A stretch of DNA of 64,000 nt from assembly GCA_963824215.1 (NCBI GenBank), contig CAWGOE010000004.1, positions 248,001-312,000 of the forward strand, written 5' to 3'. Under the pieces are notes generated by a model that worked only from the letters and a program-made list of their open reading frames with translations, ran no database searches and was not told the origin of the DNA. This document shows, piece by piece, positions 32,559 through 40,680 of the stretch. Each line of letters opens with the position of its first letter. Within the stretch, counting starts at the first letter, position 1. This DNA is from VRUE01 sp963824215. Lineage in GTDB: Bacteria > Actinomycetota > Thermoleophilia > Solirubrobacterales > 70-9. The position numbers were made by a program, and so were the translations under genes.

Positions 32559-33433
32559 GCGCCGAGGCCAACCAGGCACAGCCGCTGCTGGTCTTCCTCA
32601 ACGAGGTCGCCGGCGGTCGCAAGCTGCTGCAGGCCGTTGCCGGGCGGGCCGAGAAGGTTCCGTTCGTCGCTGTCGCCGCGCCGCAGAACCAGCCCGCCGT
32701 CGGCCAGTTGATCGACGCCGGTGAGTTGCGCGACGCCGCCCGCGCCCGGGTCGAGGTGACGATGTCGATCCTCTCCGAGTATGGGGTCGAGTCGGTCGGC
32801 GAGGTGATGGATCGCGATCCGGCGCTGGCGCTCGATGACGCCGTGCGCGCCCACGAACCGGGTGAGGTGCTGCTCTCCTGCCGCCATGAGACCCGCTTCG
32901 GCATCACTCGCAAGGACCTCGTCGAGTGGGCGAAGAACCGCTTCGAACCCGACGTGGCTGTGACCCACATCCCGGTACGCGTTCAGGATGACTCGATCAG
33001 CTTGAAGAAAAGCCACACGCTCGTCGTCGCCACGCAGACCGTTGCCGCGCCGGACCTGGTGACGAGACTGAAGGAGCGCGCCGCCGGGCACCCGCATCGC
33101 TACACGATCATCTGCCCCCGGGCCGAGGACGTCTCCGAGGCGGAAATCGTCGGCGACCTCGCCTCGACGCTTGCCGAGCTCTACCGAGCCGACATCGACG
33201 CGACCGGGCAGCCGATGAGCCCCGAGCCCTTCCACGCCGTCCAGAACGCGATCGAGCACTACCGGGTCGACGAGGTGCTGATTTCCACCTTTGCCGGGGA
33301 GACCTCGCGCTGGCTCGATGAGGACCTGATCGGCCGCACCCGCGAGATCACCGACAAGCAGGTCGAGCACCTCGAGGTGGGCCGGCCCGCCAAGGCTGTC
33401 GCCGCCGCGGTAGCCGAGGGAGAGGAGTCCTGA
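32555..33433 (+). CDS. Tandem universal-stress-like protein inside the oxidase operon
   Basis: 292 residues, soluble, two repeated alpha/beta domains. Both halves carry a matching block: VEVTMSILSEYG...EVLLSCRHETRFGITRKDLVEWAK and IEHYRVDEVLISTFAGETSRWLDEDLIGRTR, quoted here as separated motifs. This resembles nucleotide-binding USP/HUP folds, although the ATP loop is not clear. It overlaps the ctaD stop by 4 nt and the ctaE start by 1 nt, so it is made together with the oxidase. A single-domain membrane paralogue is at 35903-36556. Function unknown; an assembly or regulatory role is inference. Confidence 0.6.
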   Translation: MSAEANQAQPLLVFLNEVAGGRKLLQAVAGRAEKVPFVAVAAPQNQPAVGQLIDAGELRDAARARVEVTMSILSEYGVESVGEVMDRDPALALDDAVRAHEPGEVLLSCRHETRFGITRKDLVEWAKNRFEPDVAVTHIPVRVQDDSISLKKSHTLVVATQTVAAPDLVTRLKERAAGHPHRYTIICPRAEDVSEAEIVGDLASTLAELYRADIDATGQPMSPEPFHAVQNAIEHYRVDEVLISTFAGETSRWLDEDLIGRTREITDKQVEHLEVGRPAKAVAAAVAEGEES

Positions 33434-34059
33434 TGGAGAGCGCCACGGTTGCACTTGGCCATGACGCCCACGAGGAGCACCACGGGCCGCCAGAGGCCCA
33501 CCAGAGCTCGCGGATCGACCGCCAGACGCTGGGGATCCTGCTCTTCATCGTCTCCGAGATCATGCTCTTCGGCGCTTTCTTCGCCGCCTACTTCTTCCTT
33601 CGCGTCGTCGTCGACCCACCCAGCTGGCCGCCCGAGCCCTTTGAGCTGCCGGTCGCGGTCGCCGGCATCAACACGGCGATCCTCGTCTCCTCCAGCTTCA
33701 CGATCCATTACGCGCTGGAGTCGATCCGTCGCGGTAACCGCAACGGCCTCAAACTCGGCCTGGTGCTGACCTGGCTGCTCGGCGCCACCTTCCTCTTCAT
33801 CCAGGTCAACGAGTACGTGCACATCGGCTTCAGCGCCCGCGACTTCGGCTTCGGCTCGATCTTCTACGGCCTCACCGGCCTGCACGGCGCCCACGTCTTC
33901 GTCGGCCTGGCGCTGCTCAGCTTCGCCACGATCCGCGCCTTCCGCGGCCACTTCGGCCCCAAAGCCGAGGACCACCTAGGGGTAGAGGTACCGGGTATCT
34001 ACTGGCACTTCGTAGACGTGATGTGGATCATCGTCTACACCTCTGTTTACATCCTCTGA
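33433..34059 (+). CDS. ctaE: Cytochrome c oxidase subunit III
   Basis: 208 residues and five predicted membrane helices, the short actinobacterial/bacterial form. Conserved blocks are LLFIVSEIMLFGAFFAAYF, FFLIQ-like TFLFIQVNEY, GLTGLHGAHVFVGLALL and IYWHFVDVMWIIVY at the end. It stabilises subunit I and its proton uptake path. The N-terminal tail is histidine-rich (HDAHEEHHGPPEAHQ). ATG overlaps the upstream stop by one base. Confidence 0.95.
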   Translation: MESATVALGHDAHEEHHGPPEAHQSSRIDRQTLGILLFIVSEIMLFGAFFAAYFFLRVVVDPPSWPPEPFELPVAVAGINTAILVSSSFTIHYALESIRRGNRNGLKLGLVLTWLLGATFLFIQVNEYVHIGFSARDFGFGSIFYGLTGLHGAHVFVGLALLSFATIRAFRGHFGPKAEDHLGVEVPGIYWHFVDVMWIIVYTSVYIL

Positions 34060-34075
34060 CGGTACCCTGAGCCTG

Positions 34076-35893
34076 GTGAGGCGTTTCTCCGGCATCGTCA
34101 CGGCTGCTTTTGCCCTGCTTGGACTTCTGCCCGGGATGGCGGTTGCCGACTTTGGTTTCGCGGAAGCCGACGTCACCCTCACCGGACCCACCGGAAGCCC
34201 CGCCATGCAAGCAGGTGTTCATCCGTTCGCCTTGTCGACGACGCTGCGGTTCAACACGGTCAAGCAGTCCGGTTTCGAAACTCCGGACGAGGACCTAGGA
34301 GAGCTGTGGATCGAGTACCCAGCTGGCCTCGTAGTCGCTCCGACGACAGTGCCTGCCTGCTCTATAACTGACTTTGAAGAGATCGACGGCGGCGCTAACG
34401 ATTGCTCTGACAGCTCCGCAATCGGGATCGCCGAGGTCACGGCCTCGAGCACCGGCCCGATTCCGACTGGGACGGAGGATTTTCTCGAACGGGCGCCGGT
34501 GTACCGGTTGCCAGCCGATAGAGGGGTGGCAAGGGTAGGGCTGATCGCCGCGGGGCAGCCGATCGTGGCCGAGCTCGGGCTCACCGAGGCCGAGCCGTAC
34601 CGTGGCTATCTATGGGCTTCCGAGATTCCGGAATCGCTCCTCCTCTACAGCGCCCGGGTGACGATCTGGGGTACGCCGGCTGATCCCTCCCACGATGCGG
34701 ATCGCGGCGCCTGCGCCCTCTCGGTGGGCAGCTGTCCGGTCAACATTCCGGCGGTGCCCTTTCTAACGACGCCGCGCAGCTGCAACGGGCCACTCGAGAC
34801 GATCTTCGAAGCTCGCTCTCGCCAGGAGTTGAGCCAGTGGATTAGCGAGACGGTTGCCTCCCACGACAACTCCGATCCGCCCCAGCCGCGTGGGCTAGCG
34901 GGCTGCGGCATTCTCGGTTTTTCACCTTGGTTCAGCGTGCAGCCAACGACCGATCTTGCCGAAACCCCCTCGGGCCTGGAGGTGACCTTTGCGGTTTTCG
35001 ATGAAGGGCTGACCAAACCATCCGGGATTGCCGACGCAGAGCCGAGGGACGTCGCTCTTGCCTTGCCTGAAGGGCTGATCGTCGACCCCGCCGCCTCCGA
35101 GAGCGGCGGTTGTACGCCCGCCCAGTATTTGACGGAGGACATCGATCCTGAACCAGGAGAGGGTTGTCCGTCGGCTGCCGAGATCGGCACTGTCGAGGTC
35201 GAAACGTCGCTGCTGGACGACGCGGTTATCGAGGGGAAGGTCTTCATGGCAGAGCCCGACGATCCGACCACCGCAGACCCTGGCGCAGAGAACCCCTTCG
35301 ACTCCGCGCTCGCCCTCTACGTCGTGCTGAGGCATTCTGGCTTCGGGGTCTTGGTCAAACAGGCGGGTGAGGTCGAGGTCGACCCGCTCACCGAGCAACT
35401 GACTATCAGCTTCGACCAGCTGCCCCAAATCCCCATCTCCCGCTTTGGCTTGTCACTCGACAGAAGTGAGGGCGGCCTGCTCCTCACGCCGCCCAAATGT
35501 GGTGAGTTCACCACCACGGCGGCCTTTACCCCATGGTCCAGCGCAAGTGATGCGTGGCTTGTGACCACCTCGTTCGAAATTGTCGGCGGTCCCGACGACG
35601 GTCCCTGTCCGTCGGGCGAAGACCCTCCGGATGAACCGGAAGAAGAAGCGGGAGAAGATCCCGGCTCCGACGACCCTGGTGCGCAAGTATCTCCCGGTTC
35701 AGGTGCAGCCCTCGCGCCACCGCCCCCGGGGGCGCTTATCCGGCCCGGCACCAAGCCACGCTCCTGCCCCAAAGGCAAGCGCTGGGCTAAGGGCAAAGGG
35801 CGCTGTGTGCGCAAGCGTTGCTCGCGCGCCGCGCAGGCGAGCTCAGTGCGCAGGCGCTGCCCTCGCCGTTTACATTCCCGCGCTCCGCGGTAA
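34076..35893 (+). CDS. Large secreted repetitive-sandwich protein with basic CPKGK tail
   Basis: 605 residues from GTG 34076. A signal peptide (GIVTAAFALLGLLPGMAVA) leads into a beta-rich ectodomain with paired cysteines, ALPEGLIVDP, CPSAAEIGTVEVETSLLDD and FDQLPQIPISRFGLSL segments. An acidic Pro/Glu linker follows, then a basic tail CPKGKRWAKGKGRCVRKRC. I recall this layout from many thermoleophilic actinobacterial genomes, where it is a paralogous family of unknown function. The tail may bind the cell surface or be a sorting signal; this is inference. Confidence 0.6.
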   Translation: MRRFSGIVTAAFALLGLLPGMAVADFGFAEADVTLTGPTGSPAMQAGVHPFALSTTLRFNTVKQSGFETPDEDLGELWIEYPAGLVVAPTTVPACSITDFEEIDGGANDCSDSSAIGIAEVTASSTGPIPTGTEDFLERAPVYRLPADRGVARVGLIAAGQPIVAELGLTEAEPYRGYLWASEIPESLLLYSARVTIWGTPADPSHDADRGACALSVGSCPVNIPAVPFLTTPRSCNGPLETIFEARSRQELSQWISETVASHDNSDPPQPRGLAGCGILGFSPWFSVQPTTDLAETPSGLEVTFAVFDEGLTKPSGIADAEPRDVALALPEGLIVDPAASESGGCTPAQYLTEDIDPEPGEGCPSAAEIGTVEVETSLLDDAVIEGKVFMAEPDDPTTADPGAENPFDSALALYVVLRHSGFGVLVKQAGEVEVDPLTEQLTISFDQLPQIPISRFGLSLDRSEGGLLLTPPKCGEFTTTAAFTPWSSASDAWLVTTSFEIVGGPDDGPCPSGEDPPDEPEEEAGEDPGSDDPGAQVSPGSGAALAPPPPGALIRPGTKPRSCPKGKRWAKGKGRCVRKRCSRAAQASSVRRRCPRRLHSRAPR

Positions 35894-35902
35894 AACTTGT
35901 GT

Positions 35903-36556
35903 ATGCACAATCCCCTCAGATCGGAGGCTGACGCTTTTCGTTGGGTGGTTGTGATCGGGGTTGCCGCGGTGTCGGTGATCTTGCTGACCTTGCTCACCCG
36001 GCCGGTGGTCGGGGTTGTCTGGGCGGCGTTGCTGCTTGGCTTTGGCGCCGGGCTTGCCTATCGCAATGCACGTGGCTCGCTGCCACGCAGCATCGAGTTG
36101 ACCCGCGGTGGCGACGGCAAGCACAGGCTGCTCGTCGTCGCCAACGAGACCGTCGGCGGTGGAGCTCTTCAAGAGGAGATTCAGGGGCACTGCCGGGGGC
36201 GAGACTGCGAGATCATGATCGTGACCCCGGCGCTGTCTGTTTCTCGGGCCGAGCACTGGGCGTCGGACATCGATGAAGCGATCGAGCTGGCGCGACAGCG
36301 GATGGAGCTCTCGCTGATCGCGATCGAGGGGCTGGGGTTCAAGGCGAGGGGTGAGATCGGTGATTCCGATCCCAACGTGGCGATCGAGGACGCGCTGCGT
36401 GTCTTCCCGGCCGACGAGATCGTCATCTCCACCCATCCGCCGCACCGCTCGCGCTGGCTCGAGCGTGGGGTGGTAGAGAAGGCGCGCAACGAGATCGAGC
36501 TACCGGTTACCCACGTGGTCGTTGACCTCTCGGCCGAGCACGTTCCACAGAATTGA
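35903..36556 (+). CDS. Membrane-anchored USP-like protein
   Basis: 217 residues from ATG 35903. Two N-terminal membrane helices (RWVVVIGVAAVSVILLTLL and VVGVVWAALLLGFGAGLAY) are followed by one alpha/beta domain: LLVVANETVGGG, IMIVTPALSVSRAEHW and DEIVISTHPPHRSRWLERGVVEKAR. The last block matches both halves of the soluble protein encoded within the oxidase operon (DEVLISTFAGETSRWL). Function unknown; possibly a nucleotide- or stress-sensing module on the membrane. Confidence 0.55.
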   Translation: MHNPLRSEADAFRWVVVIGVAAVSVILLTLLTRPVVGVVWAALLLGFGAGLAYRNARGSLPRSIELTRGGDGKHRLLVVANETVGGGALQEEIQGHCRGRDCEIMIVTPALSVSRAEHWASDIDEAIELARQRMELSLIAIEGLGFKARGEIGDSDPNVAIEDALRVFPADEIVISTHPPHRSRWLERGVVEKARNEIELPVTHVVVDLSAEHVPQN

Positions 36557-36625
36557 CAAAGGCGTTCCGCAAGATTTCGATCCGACGCGTCATCTGCGAA
36601 ACGTTTTGTCCTAGCGTCTGCAATC

Positions 36626-36985
36626 ATGGAGACGATGACAGTGAGGCAGGGTTCGAGCGACGACCGGATCGGCAGCTTGGAGCGAAAAGTTGACCTGCTT
36701 GCGCAGAGGATCGACGAAGGCTTCCAGCGCGTCGATGAGCGGTTCAACTACGTGGATCAGCGCTTCGAGCAGGTCGACAAACGCTTCGAGCAGGTCGACA
36801 AGCGCTTTGAGCAGGTGGACAGGCACTTCGAGCGGATCGAGACTGGGTTGCAGGATCTTCGAGCCGAGATGACGGCTAGGTTCGAGCACTCGGATAATCG
36901 TTTCTACACGTTCCAGCGCTCGATGTTCGCCTTCCACACGGCGGTCATCCTCGCCTTGGTCGGTCTCGTCGCGACTCAGGTCTGA
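36626..36985 (+). CDS. Coiled-coil protein with tandem heptads and C-terminal membrane anchor
   Basis: 119 residues. A coiled coil (about 15-95) contains RFEQVDK three times in a row (36769-36825), encoded by near-identical 21-bp units, preceded by RFNYVDQ and followed by HFERIET. A C-terminal membrane helix follows (FHTAVILALVGLVATQV), so the coil faces the cytoplasm as a tail-anchored protein. It resembles DUF1640/haemolysin-XhlA-like coils only in layout. The gene overlaps convergent ctaA by 10 nt. Confidence 0.6.
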   Translation: METMTVRQGSSDDRIGSLERKVDLLAQRIDEGFQRVDERFNYVDQRFEQVDKRFEQVDKRFEQVDRHFERIETGLQDLRAEMTARFEHSDNRFYTFQRSMFAFHTAVILALVGLVATQV

Positions 36986-37962
36986 GTCAGGGCCGGCGCC
37001 GGGCGCTCGTCGTCGAGCTCCGTTCGGTCTGCCTGTGGCGTCCTGGTGGCCCGCGGCTCGAGCCTGCCTGCCGTCGCGACTGCCCACAGCATCGCCAGCC
37101 AGGTCAACGTTGCCAGGGCGACGTGGAGCCAGACGAGCTCGCTGGGTAGCTCCAACGCCCACTGGAGGCCGCCCACAGCGCCCTGGAGGGCGAGCAGGCC
37201 GATCACAGCGGTCAGGGGCCGCAAAGCGCGTCGGTCGCCGCCAGGGCGGCGCAGGAGCAGCCAGACCGCGATCGCGGCAAGGCCGAAGAGCGCCGCCATC
37301 GCTGAGTGGCGCTGCACCATCCACTCCAGCGTGCCGGTGCCCTCGAAGTCGAAGCGGTGCACCAGCTCTCCTTCGTGGGCACCGGCGTGGGGCCCGGAGC
37401 CGGTCGAGATCGTGCCAGCGATGATCGTCAGCTGGCCGAACGGGACCAGCGCTCGCACGGCCCAGACGCCGAGCCGGTCGGTGGAGAAGCGCCGCTCGCC
37501 GTGCTCGTAACGCGCCATCCAGGCAAGTGCGAAGGCCGCGTCGAGCAGCAGCATCGAGAGGATGAAGTGACCCATCACCAGGCCCGGGGCGAGGTGGTAC
37601 TTGACGACGAAGGCGCCGAGGATCGCCTGGCAGATCACACCGAGCGGCAGCAGGGCGCCGAAGAAGGCGAGGTGCCAGCGAAAGGGGCGGCGAAACCAGG
37701 CGAGGACGCTGGCGGCGATCACGGCGAGGCCGACGAAGCCGGTGAGCAGGCGGTTGCTGTACTCGATCACGGCGTGGGTGTCGAGCGGCGGCACGGTGCC
37801 GCCGTAGCATTTGGGCCAGTCCGGGCAGCCGAGGCCCGATCCGGTGAGCCGGACGGCCGCCCCCGTCAGGACGATCAGGGCGAGGGCGGCAAGCGCGACG
37901 AGCGTGACCTGGGCATAGCGCTGCGGCGAGATGTCGAGGCGGTCTTTCACTCGGGTCCGCAT
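36976..37962 (-). CDS. ctaA: Haem A synthase
   Basis: 328 residues, eight predicted membrane helices in two four-helix halves. The first periplasmic loop has the cysteine pair GLGCPDWPKCYG typical of the Bacillus/actinobacterial form. Haem-ligand histidines lie in IEYSNRLLTG-type and GHFILSMLLLDAAF, and QRHSAMAALFG and WLHVALATLTWLAML in the second half. It oxidises haem O (made by CtaB, 39.8 kb) to haem A for the oxidase. Confidence 0.93.
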   Translation of the reverse strand: MRTRVKDRLDISPQRYAQVTLVALAALALIVLTGAAVRLTGSGLGCPDWPKCYGGTVPPLDTHAVIEYSNRLLTGFVGLAVIAASVLAWFRRPFRWHLAFFGALLPLGVICQAILGAFVVKYHLAPGLVMGHFILSMLLLDAAFALAWMARYEHGERRFSTDRLGVWAVRALVPFGQLTIIAGTISTGSGPHAGAHEGELVHRFDFEGTGTLEWMVQRHSAMAALFGLAAIAVWLLLRRPGGDRRALRPLTAVIGLLALQGAVGGLQWALELPSELVWLHVALATLTWLAMLWAVATAGRLEPRATRTPQADRTELDDERPAPALTQT

Positions 37963-38005
37963 CGTGCTCAGATGATGTCAGCGGCCGGACTCCGGCCGGG
38001 GCGGC

Positions 38006-38698
38006 TCAGCCGCCGTTGCTCTTGCCGCCGCTGGTGCTCTGCACCAGGAACTGGACGAGGTCTTCCAGTTCTTTCGGCGTCAGCGAGTCGCCGTAGATGG
38101 TGGGCATCACGTTCGGGAAGCCTTTGGCGATGACGGCGCTGGGGTCGACGATCGATTTTTCGACCATTGCGGCGCTCATACCGGGAAGCGCTTCGTCGAG
38201 GTTGGGGCCGGTGGTGCCGCCCGTTTCCGCCTCGGCGAGCGTGTGGCAGCCGCCGCAGCCGGTGCTGGCGAAGACCTGGGCGCCGGGGCCGCCTGGGACG
38301 CGCGGCGGCGCTGCGCCGGGCACACCAGCGTACATCCCGACGTAGGCGGCGACGTCCTCGAGATCCTGGCCCTCGACGATGCTGGCAGGCATCGAGACCG
38401 CCGTGTTCTCGGTACTCGGCCGTGGGTTCTCGATCTGGGCTGCGGTGATCCCCTCGATCGTGTCGCTGTCTTGGCCGATGGCGCGGCCGGCGGCAAACGC
38501 GTCGTCGAGATTGGGGCCGCTCTGTGCGGTGGTGCCCGCCTGCGCCATCTCGTGGCAGACGCCGCATTTCTGGATAAAGAGGACGCGGCCCCGCTCCTCG
38601 TCGCCCTTGCTCGTGCCGCAGCCGGAAGCGGCGACGGCGATCGCAGCGAGGGCGGCGACGGCGAGAAAGGCACGGATCGGGTTCGGTAGCTTGAGCAT
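38006..38698 (-). CDS. Dihaem cytochrome c lipoprotein
   Basis: 230 residues from ATG 38698. A lipobox (ASGC, about residue 28) anchors it to the outer face of the membrane. Two class I cytochrome c domains follow, each with CxxCH: CGVCH and CGGCH. The distal methionines are likely in VSMPASI and NVMPTIY, each before an EDVAAYV / EDLVQFLV helix. It probably feeds electrons to CtaC. The adjacent ctaA gene supports a role in the aa3 branch. The longer frame upstream of ATG 38698 lacks signal-peptide character. Confidence 0.88.
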   Translation of the reverse strand: MLKLPNPIRAFLAVAALAAIAVAASGCGTSKGDEERGRVLFIQKCGVCHEMAQAGTTAQSGPNLDDAFAAGRAIGQDSDTIEGITAAQIENPRPSTENTAVSMPASIVEGQDLEDVAAYVGMYAGVPGAAPPRVPGGPGAQVFASTGCGGCHTLAEAETGGTTGPNLDEALPGMSAAMVEKSIVDPSAVIAKGFPNVMPTIYGDSLTPKELEDLVQFLVQSTSGGKSNGG

Positions 38699-38829
38699 CG
38701 TTGTGCGGCGCGAAGCGCGCCGGAGTCTATACGCCGGGGCAGCGTCCAAGCGGTGCGTGGGCAGGCGCGGGTCGGGTAGGCTTGAGGCGATTCTCACTAA
38801 CCCGCTAGCCGTGAAGGAGAGGGACGAGG

Positions 38830-39228
38830 ATGCAGGTACGGGACGGGATGTCAGAGGTCGTTCTCAGCGTCGGTCCATCGCACACGCTGCGTGAGGCCGC
38901 GCAGATGATGGTGGACAAAGGGGTTGGCGCGGCGGTGGTTACCGACGACGAGCGACCGGTGCCCTGCATCGTCACTGAGCGCGACATCCTCCACTCGCTC
39001 GGCAATGGACAGAACCCGGATACCGAGCTCGTCTCCGACCACATGAGCGAGGGTGTCGTTGCTGCTTCGCCGGACTGGAGCCTCGAGCATGCGGCTTCGG
39101 AGATGTCGACGCGCGGCATCCGCCATCTGGTCGTCTTCGAAGACGGCGAGATGGTCGGGATCCTCTCGATCCGCGACATAGTCCGCGTCTGGACTAGCAC
39201 TGGCGCCACCTCGGGCCTGACGCCCTGA
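38830..39228 (+). CDS. CBS domain pair protein
   Basis: 132 residues, two CBS motifs: VGPSHTLREAAQMMVDKGVGAAVV and ASPDWSLEHAASEMSTRGIRHLVV, each ending in a CIVTERDI / GILSIRDI strand. It starts at ATG 38830, probably with GGAGAGG (38816-38822) as its ribosome-binding site. It probably binds an adenine nucleotide. The stop codon lies within the left arm region of a family A palindrome. Confidence 0.85.
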   Translation: MQVRDGMSEVVLSVGPSHTLREAAQMMVDKGVGAAVVTDDERPVPCIVTERDILHSLGNGQNPDTELVSDHMSEGVVAASPDWSLEHAASEMSTRGIRHLVVFEDGEMVGILSIRDIVRVWTSTGATSGLTP

Positions 39229-39340
39229 TAGCGGCGTATCTCGGGATCCTCGTTCGTCCGGATCGGTCACGCACTAACTGTGCGCTCCCTCACCGTCCTC
39301 ACTGCGTCCCCCGATCTACTTGCTCTCAGAACGTCAGGAC
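39214..39340. repeat. Family A palindrome, copy 3 (CBS gene / oxidase small subunit)
   Basis: Arms GGCCTGAC (39214-39221) and GTCAGGAC (39333-39340). The core is GTCACGCACTaacTGTGCGCTCC with GGGATCCTCG before and CTGCGTCC after. It lies between convergent genes and includes both stop codons (39226-39228 and 39334-39336). Confidence 0.75.
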
Positions 39341-39624
39341 CGAGGCGGTGAAATCGTTTCAATCGGAAGGACGGCTCCGCGCGTTTTCTGGCGCCTTGGC
39401 AGACGGAAGTAATCCCGGGTTGCGTTCTTGATCATGTTGCGCAGCGCGAAGAGGAGGACGACGCAGCCGATCACCGAGTAGATCCAGCCCGGGACCATGA
39501 ACTCGATGAAAACGCCGCACAGGGCCAAGGCGGCGGCGAAGGCGAAGAAGAGCGGCGCCCAGGAGGGGCGGGACGGGTAGACCAGCTCGCCGGGCTCGGG
39601 AATGTCACGGTGCTCCGCGCTCAT
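39334..39624 (-). CDS. Small cytochrome oxidase subunit IV-like membrane protein
   Basis: 96 residues. Two membrane helices (APLFFAFAAALALCGVFI and WIYSVIGCVVLLFALRNMI) are preceded by a soluble start with PGELVYPSRPSWAP and followed by a basic tail (TRDYFRLPRRQK). The helix pair, the size and the position behind ctaB fit the CtaF-type subunit IV of actinobacterial oxidases. It overlaps by 4 nt a 37-residue upstream ORF. Confidence 0.65.
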   Translation of the reverse strand: MSAEHRDIPEPGELVYPSRPSWAPLFFAFAAALALCGVFIEFMVPGWIYSVIGCVVLLFALRNMIKNATRDYFRLPRRQKTRGAVLPIETISPPRS

Positions 39625-39734
39625 GAGGCGATGTAGAGCATCGCGGCGACGAAGCAGAGGGCGAAGACCGCGGCGGCGATGCCACCGGCGACCAAGCCCG
39701 CGGCCATGTCTCGTCTGACGGTCTCGCGATCCAC
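39621..39734 (-). CDS. 37-residue single-helix membrane peptide
   Basis: The ORF starts at GTG 39734 and ends at TGA 39621-39623, overlapping the ATG of the subunit-IV-like gene (ATGA). The product has a charged start (MDRETVRRDM), one membrane helix (AAGLVAGGIAAAVFALCFVAAMLYIA) written here in part, and no tail. Tiny one-helix subunits occur in actinobacterial oxidase supercomplexes. Position between ctaB and the subunit-IV-like gene suggests such a role. No homologue recognised. Confidence 0.6.
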   Translation of the reverse strand: MDRETVRRDMAAGLVAGGIAAAVFALCFVAAMLYIAS

Positions 39735-39770
39735 GGCGGGATTTCTATCAGGCGGGCAGGGCGCTGGCGG

Positions 39771-40667
39771 CTAGACCAGCTGGTCCAGCGGCATGGCGAT
39801 GAAGAGCAGGGCGAGGTAGGCAAGCGAGAAGAGGTAGGTGCGCAGGGCCCAGCGACGGTCGGCGCTGCGCAAGAGACGCACGGCGCAGTAGATGAAGCCG
39901 GCGCCCAGGGTCATCGAGGCGACTAGATACTCGAGCCCGAAGCCGCCGGCGCAGAAGGGCAGTTGGGTCACCGCATAGAGCAGGATCGTGTAGAGGAGGA
40001 TCTGACGACGGGTCTCGTCCTCGCCGCGCACGACCGGCAGCATCGGCACCCCCGCCTTCGCGTACTCGTCCTTCATCAGCAGTGAGAGCGCCCAGAAGTG
40101 GGGCGGGGTCCAGAAGAAGACGATCGCGAAGAGGAAGAGGGCGGTGCCGCTGAGGCCGCCGGTGACGGCGGCCCAGGCGACCAGCGGGGGCACGGCGCCG
40201 GCGGCGCCGCCGATGACGATGTTCTGCGGCGTCCTGCGCTTGAGCCAGAGCGTGTAGACGAAGACGTAGCCGAAGAGGCCGGAGAGCGAGAGCGCCGCCG
40301 CCAGCGGGTTGACAGTCAGCGAGAGCAGGACGAAGGAGGAGAGGCCGAGCAGAGCGCCGAAGCCGATCGCGGTCGCCGGCGAGATGCGGCCGCTCGCCAC
40401 CGGCCGACTGGCGGTACGAGCCATCGTTTGATCGATGTCGCGGTCAATCGCGTGGTTGATCGCGCCGGCGCCTCCGGCCGAGAGAGCGCCGCCGAGGCAG
40501 GTGAGGAAGACCAGCCCGAGCGAGGGGTCGCCTGCCACGTACATCGTCGTCACCGTGGTCAGCAGCAGCAGCGACTGCACCTTCGGCTTGGTCAGCGTGA
40601 CGAAATCACGTAGCAGCGAAGGTGCGGCGGGGCGCTGCGGGATGGCAGCCGTCTGAGCGCCGCTCAC
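39771..40667 (-). CDS. ctaB: Protohaem IX farnesyltransferase (haem O synthase)
   Basis: 298 residues, UbiA superfamily with about nine helices. The first Asp-rich site is AINHAIDRDIDQTMART and RPVASGRISP follows it; the second is around KDEYAKAGVPMLPVVRGEDETRRQI, given here as DEYAKAGVPM. It adds a farnesyl group to haem B. The product feeds CtaA. Encoded 13 nt behind the degenerate subunit I gene in the reverse operon. Confidence 0.95.
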   Translation of the reverse strand: MSGAQTAAIPQRPAAPSLLRDFVTLTKPKVQSLLLLTTVTTMYVAGDPSLGLVFLTCLGGALSAGGAGAINHAIDRDIDQTMARTASRPVASGRISPATAIGFGALLGLSSFVLLSLTVNPLAAALSLSGLFGYVFVYTLWLKRRTPQNIVIGGAAGAVPPLVAWAAVTGGLSGTALFLFAIVFFWTPPHFWALSLLMKDEYAKAGVPMLPVVRGEDETRRQILLYTILLYAVTQLPFCAGGFGLEYLVASMTLGAGFIYCAVRLLRSADRRWALRTYLFSLAYLALLFIAMPLDQLV

Positions 40668-40680
40668 AGGATCACCGCGG

